DNA of 64,000 nucleotides. It comes from Streptomyces sp. NBC_01275 (GTDB lineage Bacteria > Actinomycetota > Actinomycetes > Streptomycetales > Streptomycetaceae). The stretch lies in the NCBI RefSeq assembly GCF_026340655.1, contig NZ_JAPEOZ010000001.1:2914001-2978000 (forward strand), given 5' to 3'. The notes beneath the pieces are model-generated. The model was not told the origin of the DNA. It did no database searches and worked only from the letters and a program-made list of their open reading frames with translations. Positions 55,371 to 63,529 of the stretch are shown in pieces. Position numbers and translations under genes: made by a program. Numbering within the stretch: the stretch's first letter is position 1; every line of letters begins with the position of its first letter.

Positions 55371-55913
55371 GTGACCACGAGTCCCTACAACCGCCTCCCG
55401 CAGGTCCCGTCCTTCGAGCTGACCAGCACCGACGTCAAGGACGGCCAGCCGCTGCCGGTCGCCCACTACTCCGCCAGGACCGGTATTCCGGGCGCCGTCG
55501 ACGCCTCCCCCCAGTTGTCCTGGTCCGGCTTCCCCGACGGCACCCGCAGCTTCGCCGTCACCGTGTACGACCCGGACGCCCCGACCCCGTCGGGCTTCTG
55601 GCACTGGGCGCTGGCCGACATCCCGGCCGGTGTCACCGAACTGCCCACCGGTGCCGGAGCCCCCGGCGGTCAGGCGCTGCCCGAGGGCGCCTTCCATGTG
55701 CCCAACGACGCCCGGCTCGACTTCTACGCCGGCGCCATGCCCCCGCCCGGCACCGGCAAGCACCGGTACTTCATCGCCGTGCACGCCCTGGACGTGCCGT
55801 CTCTGAAGGACCTCGGCGTCAGCGCCGAGTCCACCCCGGCAGTGCTGAACTTCTCCTTCCTCGGCCACACCCTGGCCCGCGCGATCATCACCCCCTGGGG
55901 CGGCGAGGCGTGA
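55371..55913 (+). CDS. YbhB/YbcL-type PEBP family protein (cytoplasmic)
   Basis: GTG 55371 follows AGGAGCC. The 180-aa protein carries the PEBP ligand-site motifs SFAVTVYDPDAPTPSGFWHW and FHVPNDARLDFYAGAMPPPG with GKHRYFIAVHALDVPSL. There is no signal peptide. PEBP-like bacterial proteins bind anions or phospholipid-like ligands, but most have no known function. The secreted paralogue starts 38 nt later, so they form an operon. Confidence 0.85.
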   Translation: MTTSPYNRLPQVPSFELTSTDVKDGQPLPVAHYSARTGIPGAVDASPQLSWSGFPDGTRSFAVTVYDPDAPTPSGFWHWALADIPAGVTELPTGAGAPGGQALPEGAFHVPNDARLDFYAGAMPPPGTGKHRYFIAVHALDVPSLKDLGVSAESTPAVLNFSFLGHTLARAIITPWGGEA

Positions 55914-55951
55914 ACCCGGCCTTTTCCCGCACCCGACATGAAGGACACCCC

Positions 55952-56617
55952 GTGAAGCACCGGATCAACCGCCGCGGACGCCTGGCGGGCCTGACCGCCG
56001 CGGCACTGGCCACCACCGCGGTGACGGTGGCCGTCCTGAGCCAGGGCGCGTCCGCCGCCCCCGGCCACCCCCAACCGCACTACCCGGCGGCGACGCCGAA
56101 GGTCTCCCGCACGGTGGCCGACACCCCGTACGCCAAACTGCCGAAGGTCCCCTCCTTCAGCCTGAAGAGCACCGACGTGGCCACCGGCAAGCAGCTCGGC
56201 ACGGCGCAGACCTCGGGGAACACCTCTCCGCAGCTGTCCTGGACAGGCTTCCCCAAGGGCACCAAGAGCTTTGTGGTGAGCATGTATGACCAGGATGCGG
56301 GCACCGGCTCCGGCTTCTGGCACTGGGCCGCCTACAACCTGCCCGCCTCCACCACCACGCTCAAGACCGGCGCAGGCGTCCCGGGCGGCGCCAGACTGCC
56401 GGCCGGAACCGTCCAGGCCCCGAACGACGCGGGTGTGGCCGGCTACGTCGGCGCGGCCCCACCCGCCGGGCAGACCCATCGGTACTTCATCACCGTGTAC
56501 GCCCTGGACACCGAAAAAGTCCAACTCCCGGCCATTGCCAGCCCGGCACTGCTGGGAGCCTCCATCACCAGCCACATCCTCGCCCGCGGCACCCTGGTGC
56601 CCTTGGCCACCGGCTGA
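55952..56617 (+). CDS. Secreted YbhB/YbcL-type PEBP family protein
   Basis: The GTG at 55952 begins a 221-aa protein with a twin-arginine-like or Sec signal (RRGRLAGLTAAALATTAVTV, cleavage near ASA-AP). The PEBP domain follows (SFVVSMYDQDAGTGSGFWHW, VQAPNDAGVAGYVGAAPPAG, HRYFITVYALDTEKVQ). It is a diverged paralogue of the upstream gene, so one partner acts inside and one outside the cell. Confidence 0.85.
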   Translation: MKHRINRRGRLAGLTAAALATTAVTVAVLSQGASAAPGHPQPHYPAATPKVSRTVADTPYAKLPKVPSFSLKSTDVATGKQLGTAQTSGNTSPQLSWTGFPKGTKSFVVSMYDQDAGTGSGFWHWAAYNLPASTTTLKTGAGVPGGARLPAGTVQAPNDAGVAGYVGAAPPAGQTHRYFITVYALDTEKVQLPAIASPALLGASITSHILARGTLVPLATG

Positions 56618-57047
56618 CCTCCGCGCCGTAAGCCCTCGCCCCTGCCGCCGGACGACCGCAGCGGCAGGGCGCTTCCATGGCTCGGTCCAGCCCGGCATCC
56701 GCTCGAAAGGGCTGAAGCCTGCCGAGCGGCTCGCCCTTCACCGTCGCCTACCGCCTGCTCGGCGCCCTCCTCGCCGTAGACCCGCTGCTCGGCTCGCTGG
56801 ACAGGCTCTTGCCCGGAATCTGGCTGGTCCTCGCACCCATCCATGCTCACCGGCGCGATGGCCTTCAGCACCTTCAGCAGATGGGCGTGCCGGTGTCGTT
56901 CTCTGCGCCGTGCGTGAGCGCGCCGTAACGCCGGCGATGAGGAACGAAAGTCCGGCAGATCCAAGCCTTCACAGGGCCCGGCCACTCGGTATCAACCCAT
57001 CCTTACTGACCGGTAGCCCACCGGTCGGACTCCCGCTAGAGTCCGGT
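56618..57047. other. Region without a confident gene; membrane-protein-like fragment
   Basis: Around 56722-56835 (+ strand) GSPFTVAYRLLGALLAVDPL reads like part of a membrane protein, but it has no proper start and ends quickly. It is probably a remnant. Confidence 0.3.
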
Positions 57048-57061
57048 TAAGCGATCGCTTA
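57048..57061. promoter_or_regulatory. Palindromic operator (TAAGCGATCGCTTA)
   Basis: A perfect 14-bp palindrome 53 bp before the amidohydrolase-fold gene, typical of TetR-family sites. No TetR gene adjoins it in this cassette, so the cognate protein is elsewhere or is one of the TetR proteins at 44.6 or 60.1 kb. Confidence 0.6.
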
Positions 57062-57113
57062 GACGCTGTGGTGGAGGCGCTTCCCGCAGCGGCCGGGAGA
57101 AGGGGCCAGAACC

Positions 57114-57926
57114 ATGCCGGTCATCGACGCGTGGATGCAGCATCCGACGTTGCGCCACTCCAATCATGAGATGTTCGAGTCCTTGCGGCGGTGGACAGGG
57201 CGCGGGCTCCTGGAGGACGCACTGCCGGTGGAGGTCACCGTGGCCGCGCTGAAGGCGGCCGATGTGGAGATCGGCCTGTCCGCCGCCTGGTACGGGCCGC
57301 AGGGCGCGCTGATCAGCAATGACGAGGTGGCCGCCTTCGTCGCCCGGTCGGGAGGCCTGCTGCGCGGGGTGGCGGGCGCCGACCTGGCCCGGCCGGTGGA
57401 GGCGGTGCGTGAGCTGCGGCGGGCGGTTCGGGAGCTTGGGTTCGTGGCCCTGCGGGTGGTGCCCTGGCTGTGGGAGCTGCCGCCGACCGACCGGCTGTAC
57501 TACCCGCTGTACGCGGCCTGCGTCGAACTGGGCATCCCCTTCTGCACCCAAGTCGGACACACCGGCCCCCTCAAGCCCTCGGAGACCGGGCGGCCCATCC
57601 CCTACATCGACCAGGTGGCCCTGGACTTCCCCGAACTGACCATCGTCTGCGGGCACATCGGCTACCCGTGGACGACGGAGATGATCGCCGTCGCCGACAA
57701 GCACGAGAATGTCCACATCGACACCAGCGCCTACACCGTCCGCCGCTACCCGGCCGAACTCGTGGACTACCTGCGCGGCCGGGGACGCCGAAAAGTCCTC
57801 TTCGGCACGAACTATCCGATGATCACCCCCATCCAGGCGCTGGAACACCTGGACCGGCTGGAACTCGACGAGGAAGCACGCGAGCTGTTCCTCTCCGGCA
57901 ACGCCCGCCGCGTCTTCGCCCTGTAG
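57114..57926 (+). CDS. Amidohydrolase 2-fold protein with altered metal-binding residues
   Basis: The 270-aa TIM-barrel protein is of the ACMSD/amidohydrolase-2 type (CGHIGYPWTTEMIAVADKHE; VLFGTNYPMITPIQALEHLD). The usual N-terminal DxHxH is MPVIDAWMQHPTLRH, with only the second His position possibly retained. The C-terminal catalytic Asp of FGxDYP is Asn (FGTNYP). The His in TQVGHTGP and CGHIGY are kept. It may bind one metal or none and need not be a hydrolase. It follows the palindrome at 57048. Confidence 0.8.
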   Translation: MPVIDAWMQHPTLRHSNHEMFESLRRWTGRGLLEDALPVEVTVAALKAADVEIGLSAAWYGPQGALISNDEVAAFVARSGGLLRGVAGADLARPVEAVRELRRAVRELGFVALRVVPWLWELPPTDRLYYPLYAACVELGIPFCTQVGHTGPLKPSETGRPIPYIDQVALDFPELTIVCGHIGYPWTTEMIAVADKHENVHIDTSAYTVRRYPAELVDYLRGRGRRKVLFGTNYPMITPIQALEHLDRLELDEEARELFLSGNARRVFAL

Positions 57927-58661
57927 GCACCCGGGCCCAGCGCCTGCTGCCCCCAAGGCAAGCAGGCACGTCAGCCCGGTGATGGCTTCCAGGAGGGCAT
58001 GAAGGGATCGCGTCCCATATACCGATCGACTGCCCAACAGGCCCAGTCTGCATAGCCACTCGCTGGTCCCCATACATGAGCCGACCCCGGGGGAATGAAG
58101 TGAGCGCCCACACAGTCGGCGCGCAGTTACGCAGTACCGCCGCGGCTCCGAGAGGCCCATCCTCAATGAGGAGGCTGATCTATCGCCCCTTCAAGCGACA
58201 GCACCACACCTGCCCCAGTGACTGAACCTCCACTGAATGGCGCTGAGCTACACCAATGTGGCGTGGGAGGAGGGACCGGCTGGCCTACGAGCGTCTTCAG
58301 CAGCGCGTTCACCGCAGTGCATCGGTCACCGTCCATGCGGCCGAACAGCGGCCGACCCACTTTGTTGCTTTCGACCCGCTCCGGGCGGGTGCCGACCTGA
58401 CCGCGCAGCCCCGCCGGGCCCGGCGTGCGGCACGGGAACGTCTCGTCGCCGACCGCTGCCCGCAAGCTCCCCGGGCTCTGCGTCCCTCACTACCGACCCG
58501 ATTGCCCAACAGCTTGGCTGCCGGGTGCCGTACACCGAACGCCGCCAGGTCCTCCTGGACGTGCTCACCGACACCGGGCCGCCGATCGTGCCGCCTGCGG
58601 GTGACTGCCCCGCCGGCCTGACCAGTCAAGCCGCAGGGCTCCACGCAAAAGGGGCCAGTAA
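57927..58661. other. Long intergenic stretch, no gene recognised
   Basis: No frame shows a known family. Sequence around 58300-58620 has high GC and overlapping open frames on both strands without motifs. Confidence 0.4.
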
Positions 58662-59300
58662 TCCATCGGGGCAGTTTCCTCTTAGGGCCGTTTCCTAGCT
58701 CCATCAGCCACCGCCAGGTCGCTCTCAGCAGCCGCCTGCCGCCACGGAAGACCAGGTGCGCCATCAGCCAGCAGGCCGCCGACACTCCTGGACGAGACAT
58801 CACGGGTCGAGCGACACGAAGGCGCCAGCGTCTCCACAGCACGGTGAACAGCCGACGTCGCCCTACTCTCGCTCGCGCACCCGCCGCCCCGGCCCCTGTA
58901 CGGCCCCTGGGGCTTGACATCGGCCCTCAGGGCAGTCGCCCGGACCGCGAGCGACAACCTGGATCACCTGCTCCACCGCAGGTCAGAGGGGTTCAAACTT
59001 CCCCGAGCGCCGCCGGACTCCAAACCCACGAGCAGCGGATTCAGTCCGTTCAGGCAAAGTTGACGGTCCGACACCCAAAAACGAACGTTTCAGCAGGTCA
59101 GAAGCCTGCGCAGGTGGGGCGGGTGGGACTCGAACCCACGGCCGACGGATTATGAGTCCATTGAGGATCTTGGCGGCCCTTGCCGATCATTGCCGATTCA
59201 CGCCGTTCTTGCAGGTCAGACGTGCTGATCAGCGTCGCCCTGTGCAGTGCTTGTCGGCCTGTTCCTGTCCTTGTGGCCCCTCAATGTCCCCTGGGCGTCG
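58662..59300. repeat. Repeat unit E: att-like array with tRNA 3' half
   Basis: A GGGGCAGTTTCC/GGGCCGTTTCC doublet begins at 58662. A CTCCACAGCACGG...GCCGACG block is at about 58831, a doubled GGCCCCT at 58891-58910, GCAGGTCAG at 58978, 59093 and 59211 (115 and 118 bp), and a second doubled block at about 59274. This is the most complete copy of the unit. Confidence 0.78.
59113..59159 (-). repeat. tRNA 3' half, copy E
   Basis: The 47-bp segment is identical to the others; no 5' half is present. Confidence 0.85.
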
Positions 59301-59395
59301 ATAAGTTGGACGCTTGCCACGGCAGCAGCCGCGTCCGCCCTGTTCAGCCGAGGGGCTGGAACCCTTCGTGCAGCGGAGTCCCTTACCGACGCGAC

Positions 59396-59429
59396 GATGC
59401 TCCGTCCCAGGCCACCGGGGTGGAGCATC
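59396..59429. terminator. Hairpin right of unit E
   Basis: GATGCTCC and GGAGCATC form the outer stem of the counterpart of the hairpin at 49054; the inner part is diverged. Confidence 0.5.
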
Positions 59430-59500
59430 ATCCCTGACGTCACGAGGCGATCCCGCCCACCGAACTGCGCATCGACCTGGGTAGCGGCGCGTCAATCGGG

Positions 59501-59556
59501 TCAGCCGAGTACGTAGGTCCCATCGCCGGACTCAGCAACGATCTTCAATTTGCCGA
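59501..59556 (-). pseudogene. 3' remnant of the XRE/HigA-like gene
   Basis: GKLKIVAESGDGTYVLG plus stop (59501-59503) repeats the C terminus of the XRE gene after unit C. It directly abuts the TetR gene, so the TetR cassette replaced the rest of the gene. Confidence 0.6.
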
Positions 59557-60150
59557 TCACGGGCTTGGCCACGTACTGAGGGCTTGGTCGGCGACGCGGT
59601 GCATGTCTTCTCGGCTGGCGCCGCCGGCGGCCTGCACGGCGAGGCCCTGCCCGACGGTGTTCACATAGCGGGCGAGGGTTTCCGGGTCGGCGGTGAGTGG
59701 CAGGTCACCCTCGGCCTGGGCTTGTTCGAACCGTTTCCGCAGGGCGGCCACTCCGGCTTCCCGGCGTTCGGCCAGGTCGCGGCGGACCGGTTCGCTTTCC
59801 GGGCCGGCGGCCAGCGCGGACTGCACCAGCAGGCAGCCGCGCGGGCAGCCGGGCGCGGTGTGGGCGTCCACGGCTCCGTGCAGCATCGCCTCGGCCACCT
59901 GCCGGGCGGTGGGAAGCTCAAGAGCCGGGGCCACAAAGGCTCCCGGGCCCTGCACATAGCGATCGACGGCCTTGCGGAACAGCTCTTCCTTGTTGCCGAA
60001 GGCGGCGTAGATGCTGCGCCGGTTGATCCCCATGGCCTCGGTCAGCGCGGCGAGCGAGGCACCCTCGTAACCCTCGGCCCAGAACACCCGCATCGCCACC
60101 TCCAGCGCCTCGTCGGTGTCGAAGGACCGGGGCCGTCCCGTGCTGGGCAT
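59557..60150 (-). CDS. TetR family transcriptional regulator
   Basis: The 197-aa protein has the TetR HTH (EVAMRVFWAEGYEGASLAAL, TEAMGINRRSIYAAFGNKEE) and a C-terminal domain of the kind found in regulators of SDR genes (PGCPRGCLLVQSALAAGPES). ATG 60150 is divergent from the SDR operon. The palindrome at 60229 between them is its probable operator. Confidence 0.88.
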   Translation of the reverse strand: MPSTGRPRSFDTDEALEVAMRVFWAEGYEGASLAALTEAMGINRRSIYAAFGNKEELFRKAVDRYVQGPGAFVAPALELPTARQVAEAMLHGAVDAHTAPGCPRGCLLVQSALAAGPESEPVRRDLAERREAGVAALRKRFEQAQAEGDLPLTADPETLARYVNTVGQGLAVQAAGGASREDMHRVADQALSTWPSP

Positions 60151-60228
60151 CGAAGCCTCCTTGAGAAAAGTTCGCCGCCACGGAAGGAATCCCGCGCTTG
60201 CTCAGGTTAATGTCATCATGCATATAGT

Positions 60229-60245
60229 AACCGAGCGGTTCGGTT
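60229..60245. promoter_or_regulatory. Probable TetR operator
   Basis: AACCGAGCGGTTCGGTT holds overlapping inverted copies of AACCG/CGGTT, the common TetR-type half-site, between the divergent TetR and SDR genes. Confidence 0.6.
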
Positions 60246-60279
60246 CGCAAGTGACGTGTTGAAGGAATCGGAGACCCTT

Positions 60280-61044
60280 ATGGGCACCCAGCTCGCCCCC
60301 GGAACCACCCAGTCCGGTGTACGGCCCCTCGAAGGCAAAACCGCCCTGGTCACGGGCGGGTCCCGGGGAATCGGCGCCGCGATCGTGCGCCGTCTGACCG
60401 CCGACGGCGCCCAGGTCGCCTTCACCTACGCCAGCGCCGAGAACCAGGCCGACGCCATGGCCGAGGCGACAGGCGCCCTGGCCGTACAGGCGGACAACGC
60501 GGACCACGAAGCCGTCCGGGCCGCGGTCAGCCGCACCACGGAGCATTTCGGCGGATTGGACATCCTCGTCAACAACGCCGGCATCTCCCACGCCGCGCCG
60601 ATCGAGGACTTCCCCCTGGAGGAGTTCGACCGGCTCATCGCGGTCAACGTCCGGGGCGTGTTCAGCGCCGTCCAGGCCGCCGCTCCCCACCTCGGTCAAG
60701 GGGGTCGCATCATCACCATCGGCAGCGTCATCGTCGACCGCGTCCCCTTCCCCGGCGCAACCGTCTACGCCCTGACGAAAGCCGCTGTCGCCGGTCTCAC
60801 CCGCGGCCTGGCCCGCGAACTCGGTCCGCACGGCATCACCGTCAACAACGTGCAGCCCGGCCCCACCACCACGGACATGACCCCTGACTCAGGCCCGTAC
60901 GCGGAATCCCTGAAACAGCTCATGCCGCTCGACCACTTCGCCGAGCCCGCCGACATCGCCAGCGCCGTCGCCTATCTCGCCGGCCCCGAAGCCCACTTCA
61001 TCACCGGAACCAGCTGGAACGTCGACGGCGGCATCGCCGTCTGA
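60280..61044 (+). CDS. Short-chain dehydrogenase/reductase (FabG-like)
   Basis: I chose ATG 60280 (MGTQLAP; GGAG upstream), giving 254 aa. Motifs: TALVTGGSRGIGAAIVRRLT, ILVNNAGISHAA, catalytic Ser in IITIGSVIVDRVPFPGATVY and YALTKAAVAGLTRGLAREL, and the FabG-type end FITGTSWNVDGGIAV. The substrate is unknown. It heads an operon with an epoxide-hydrolase-like enzyme and a SnoaL-like protein, all probably under TetR. Confidence 0.87.
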   Translation: MGTQLAPGTTQSGVRPLEGKTALVTGGSRGIGAAIVRRLTADGAQVAFTYASAENQADAMAEATGALAVQADNADHEAVRAAVSRTTEHFGGLDILVNNAGISHAAPIEDFPLEEFDRLIAVNVRGVFSAVQAAAPHLGQGGRIITIGSVIVDRVPFPGATVYALTKAAVAGLTRGLARELGPHGITVNNVQPGPTTTDMTPDSGPYAESLKQLMPLDHFAEPADIASAVAYLAGPEAHFITGTSWNVDGGIAV

Positions 61045-61178
61045 CCGCCCACCCCGGGCGGCCGCACTCCCCCTGAAGGTCCCGGCGCTCGCGCTCCGCG
61101 CAGAGTTCTCGACCAGCGGAGGCCTCCAGCCGTATCGCCGTGCATGACGGCACCCACCACCACAAAGGACGCACCATC

Positions 61179-62129
61179 ATGAACGCTTCCACCACAGCTT
61201 CCACGACCGCCCTGACCGTCGGGTCGGAGGAGCCGCTCAGCCCCGGCTACGACACGGCGACCAAGGACGACGCCGAGTTCAACAAGCTCTTCCGGCACGG
61301 CTTCACCACCATCGACGACGTACAGATGCACTACGTCATCGGCGGCGACGGCCCGCAGGTCATGGTGCTGCTGCACGGCTGGCCGCAGAGCTGGTACGAG
61401 TACCGCCAGGTCATGCCCTCGCTGCTGCCCGGCCGCACCGTCATCGCCATCGACCTGCCGGGCCTGGGCGACTCGACCGGGAACCCGTCCTCCAGGACCA
61501 AGGCGGTCCTGGCCACCTACGTCCACAAACTGCTCGTCCACCTCGGCCACCACGAGAACGTGCAGGTCGTCGCCCACGACTTCGGCGTCAGCGTCGCCTA
61601 CCCGCTGGCCGCCCAGTACCGCGAGCAGATAGCAGGCCTGTTCCTCATGGACTACGGCCTGACCGGCAAGAACCTGAAGTTCGCCGCCATCGAGTCGATG
61701 TTCTGGCACTTCTCCTTCAACAAGCAGCGTCCCCTCGCCGAGGAACTGGTCACCGGCCGGGTCGAGACCTTCCTCACCCACTTCTTCCAGGGGATGAAGA
61801 CCGCCGGCGAGAACATCTCCGCCGACGAAATGGCCGAGTTCGTCCGGCTGTACTCCCGCCCCCAGGTCCTGCACGCCGGCTTCGAGCTCTACCGGACCGA
61901 GACCCAGGACGAGGCCGACAACACCAAGTTCCAGGAGACCCCGCTGACCATCCCGGTGCGCATGATCACCCAGGCCGGCCTCGCCGACATGGTCCTGCCG
62001 CCCCTCCAGGACGCCGCCCCCCACGCCACCTCCGCCGACGTCCCCGGCGCCGGACACTTCCTCCTCCACGAAGCACCCGACCGCGTCCTGGCCGAGATCA
62101 ACGCCTTCTACCCCAACCCCACAGCCTGA
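61179..62129 (+). CDS. Alpha/beta hydrolase, epoxide-hydrolase/haloalkane-dehalogenase type
   Basis: ATG 61179 gives 316 aa. The oxyanion hole is MVLLHGWPQSWYEYRQVMPS. The nucleophile is Asp in VQVVAHDFGVSVAYPLAAQY (HDFG), as in epoxide hydrolases and dehalogenases rather than esterases. The His is in GAGHFLLHEAPDRVLAEINA. A cap domain is present (ESMFWHFSFNKQRPLAEELV). It is cotranscribed with the SDR and SnoaL genes. Confidence 0.85.
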   Translation: MNASTTASTTALTVGSEEPLSPGYDTATKDDAEFNKLFRHGFTTIDDVQMHYVIGGDGPQVMVLLHGWPQSWYEYRQVMPSLLPGRTVIAIDLPGLGDSTGNPSSRTKAVLATYVHKLLVHLGHHENVQVVAHDFGVSVAYPLAAQYREQIAGLFLMDYGLTGKNLKFAAIESMFWHFSFNKQRPLAEELVTGRVETFLTHFFQGMKTAGENISADEMAEFVRLYSRPQVLHAGFELYRTETQDEADNTKFQETPLTIPVRMITQAGLADMVLPPLQDAAPHATSADVPGAGHFLLHEAPDRVLAEINAFYPNPTA

Positions 62130-62173
62130 CCAACTTCGAAAGCCGGCACACCGCAGTGAGAGGAAAACCCCTG

Positions 62174-62593
62174 ATGAACAGCCAACCCACCTCCGCCCGC
62201 GATGTCCCTACCCGCGTATTCGCCGCCTTCGACGCGGGAGATATGGCTGCGCTGGATACCCTGGTCTCGCCCGATCTCATCGACCACAACCTGCCCCCAG
62301 GGGCTCCCTCGGCGATCGAGGGGATGAAGGCAATGGTCGCCGCCATGCGCGACGGGTTCACCAACCCTCACCACGAGATCGTCTACCAGGCCGAGACCGA
62401 CGACGGCTGGGTCGTCTCCCAGTGGGTGATCACAGCGACCCATACCGGTCCTTGGTTCGGACTGCCCGCGACCGGCCGTGACGTGACCTGCTCCGGCATC
62501 GATCTCGCGCGTGTGGTCGACGGCCGGATCGTCGAGATCCGGCACGTCGAGGAACTGCTGCAACTGCAGATGCAGATGCAGCTCACCGACTGA
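62174..62593 (+). CDS. SnoaL-like polyketide cyclase/NTF2-fold protein
   Basis: ATG 62174 follows AGAGGAAAA; 139 aa. It has the SnoaL pattern: VFAAFDAGDMAALDTLVSPD, LIDHNLPPGAPSAIEGMKAM, WFGLPATGRDVTCSGIDLAR and GRIVEIRHVEELLQL. Such proteins isomerise, cyclise or hydrolyse small substrates, or only bind them. The C terminus is a short LQMQMQL repeat. It is the third gene of the SDR operon. Confidence 0.82.
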   Translation: MNSQPTSARDVPTRVFAAFDAGDMAALDTLVSPDLIDHNLPPGAPSAIEGMKAMVAAMRDGFTNPHHEIVYQAETDDGWVVSQWVITATHTGPWFGLPATGRDVTCSGIDLARVVDGRIVEIRHVEELLQLQMQMQLTD

Positions 62594-62798
62594 GGCAGCA
62601 GCAAAGATGCATCAGCACGGCGTGAGCTGACCAGACAAGGGACCCTCGGCGAAGAGCCGAAGTTGATCGCCCCATAGACCCTTCGCCGGGGGGGTTCTCA
62701 TGGCTCACGCTGTTGCCCCGTCGGCTCCTGAAGGCCGTCTGACGACATACCGGAGGCGCTCGCTCCATCGGCATGGTGCAGAGAAGGATCAAGGCGCG
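62594..62798. other. Intergenic region with no gene
   Basis: CCCTCGGCGAAGAGCCGAAG (62642-62661) and CCCTTCGCCGGGGGG (62680-62694) hold short inverted pieces that may terminate the operon. Confidence 0.35.
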
Positions 62799-62980
62799 GT
62801 CCCGCACACCATCACCGGCAAGAAGAGCTCCAGGTCCCGGTCAAGCGCATCCTGGAGGGCACCGAGATCGAGCAGGTGGCCGACCGCAGCTCGACCGACA
62901 ATCCGTCCGCACTCCAGCGGTTCGCCAGGTACCGCGCCGAACGCGCCCGCAAAGGCCGGGTGGCCGAGGCCCGGCGCTGA
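62799..62980 (+). pseudogene. Acetoacetyl-CoA synthetase C-terminal remnant
   Basis: VPHTITGKK is followed, after a frameshift near 62825, by LQVPVKRILEGTEIEQVADR and NPSALQRFARYRAERARKGR to the stop at 62978. This is the conserved end of acetoacetate-CoA ligases (TGKK...VPVKRIL). The rest of the gene is missing. Confidence 0.6.
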
Positions 62981-63054
62981 GCCCCAGCCATAAAGAGCTG
63001 GACCCAAGTCCAGGACGCATTGCCGCACCGCGCGGCCAAGAGAACCGAGGAAAG

Positions 63055-63453
63055 ATGTCGGGCAAAGAACCGGACCCCACGGACTTCAGCGTGGTGAACA
63101 CCTTGCTGACCGCGATCGAGCAGGGCGACATGGACGAGGTGCGCCGCTGCTTCGCACCCGACGCGCTCACCTGGCACAACTTCGACGAGATCGAGCAGGA
63201 CGTCCATGCCATGGCTGCGATGCTCGGTCACCTCTGTGCCCTCTCGACGAGCCGGGGCTACGAGGACCGACGCATCACGACAGTCGGCTCGCAGGCGTTC
63301 CTGCAGTACACGCTGACCGCGGTGCTCCACTCCGGAGGCCGGTTCCGAATGCCGGCGATGATGCGGCTGGAGGTCGACTCCGACGGGCTCGTGGCACGGA
63401 TCGAGGAGTACTTCGACTCGCGCGTGCTCGACAGCCTCGCCGAAGTGTCGTGA
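63055..63453 (+). CDS. SnoaL-like/NTF2-fold protein
   Basis: ATG 63055 follows GAGGAAAG; 132 aa. FSVVNTLLTAIEQGDMDEVR, FAPDALTWHNFDEIEQDVHA and RRITTVGSQAFLQYTLTAVL fit the NTF2-like superfamily, here of the type found near limonene-epoxide-hydrolase-like proteins. It may cooperate with the upstream epoxide-hydrolase operon but is separated by the acetoacetyl-CoA synthetase remnant. Confidence 0.75.
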   Translation: MSGKEPDPTDFSVVNTLLTAIEQGDMDEVRRCFAPDALTWHNFDEIEQDVHAMAAMLGHLCALSTSRGYEDRRITTVGSQAFLQYTLTAVLHSGGRFRMPAMMRLEVDSDGLVARIEEYFDSRVLDSLAEVS

Positions 63454-63529
63454 CGGCCTCCGCGTTCAGCGAGAACGAGAGCGTGGCTCCCCGGGGGCCA
63501 GAACGTCACGCCGAAAGGACGGCCCCACG

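Noticed and set aside
58235..58262. tRNA-like GAGCTACACCA segment
   Set aside because: It resembles a tRNA 5' end in reverse, but no anticodon arm or T-arm can be built around it.
8098..59159. Five functional tRNA genes
   Set aside because: Only the 3' half (anticodon loop to acceptor) is present; no D-arm or 5' acceptor strand follows on the minus strand, so they cannot fold as tRNAs.
8098..59159. Small proteins ending in VGRVGLEPTADGL
   Set aside because: They are translations of the antisense of the tRNA 3' half, not genes.
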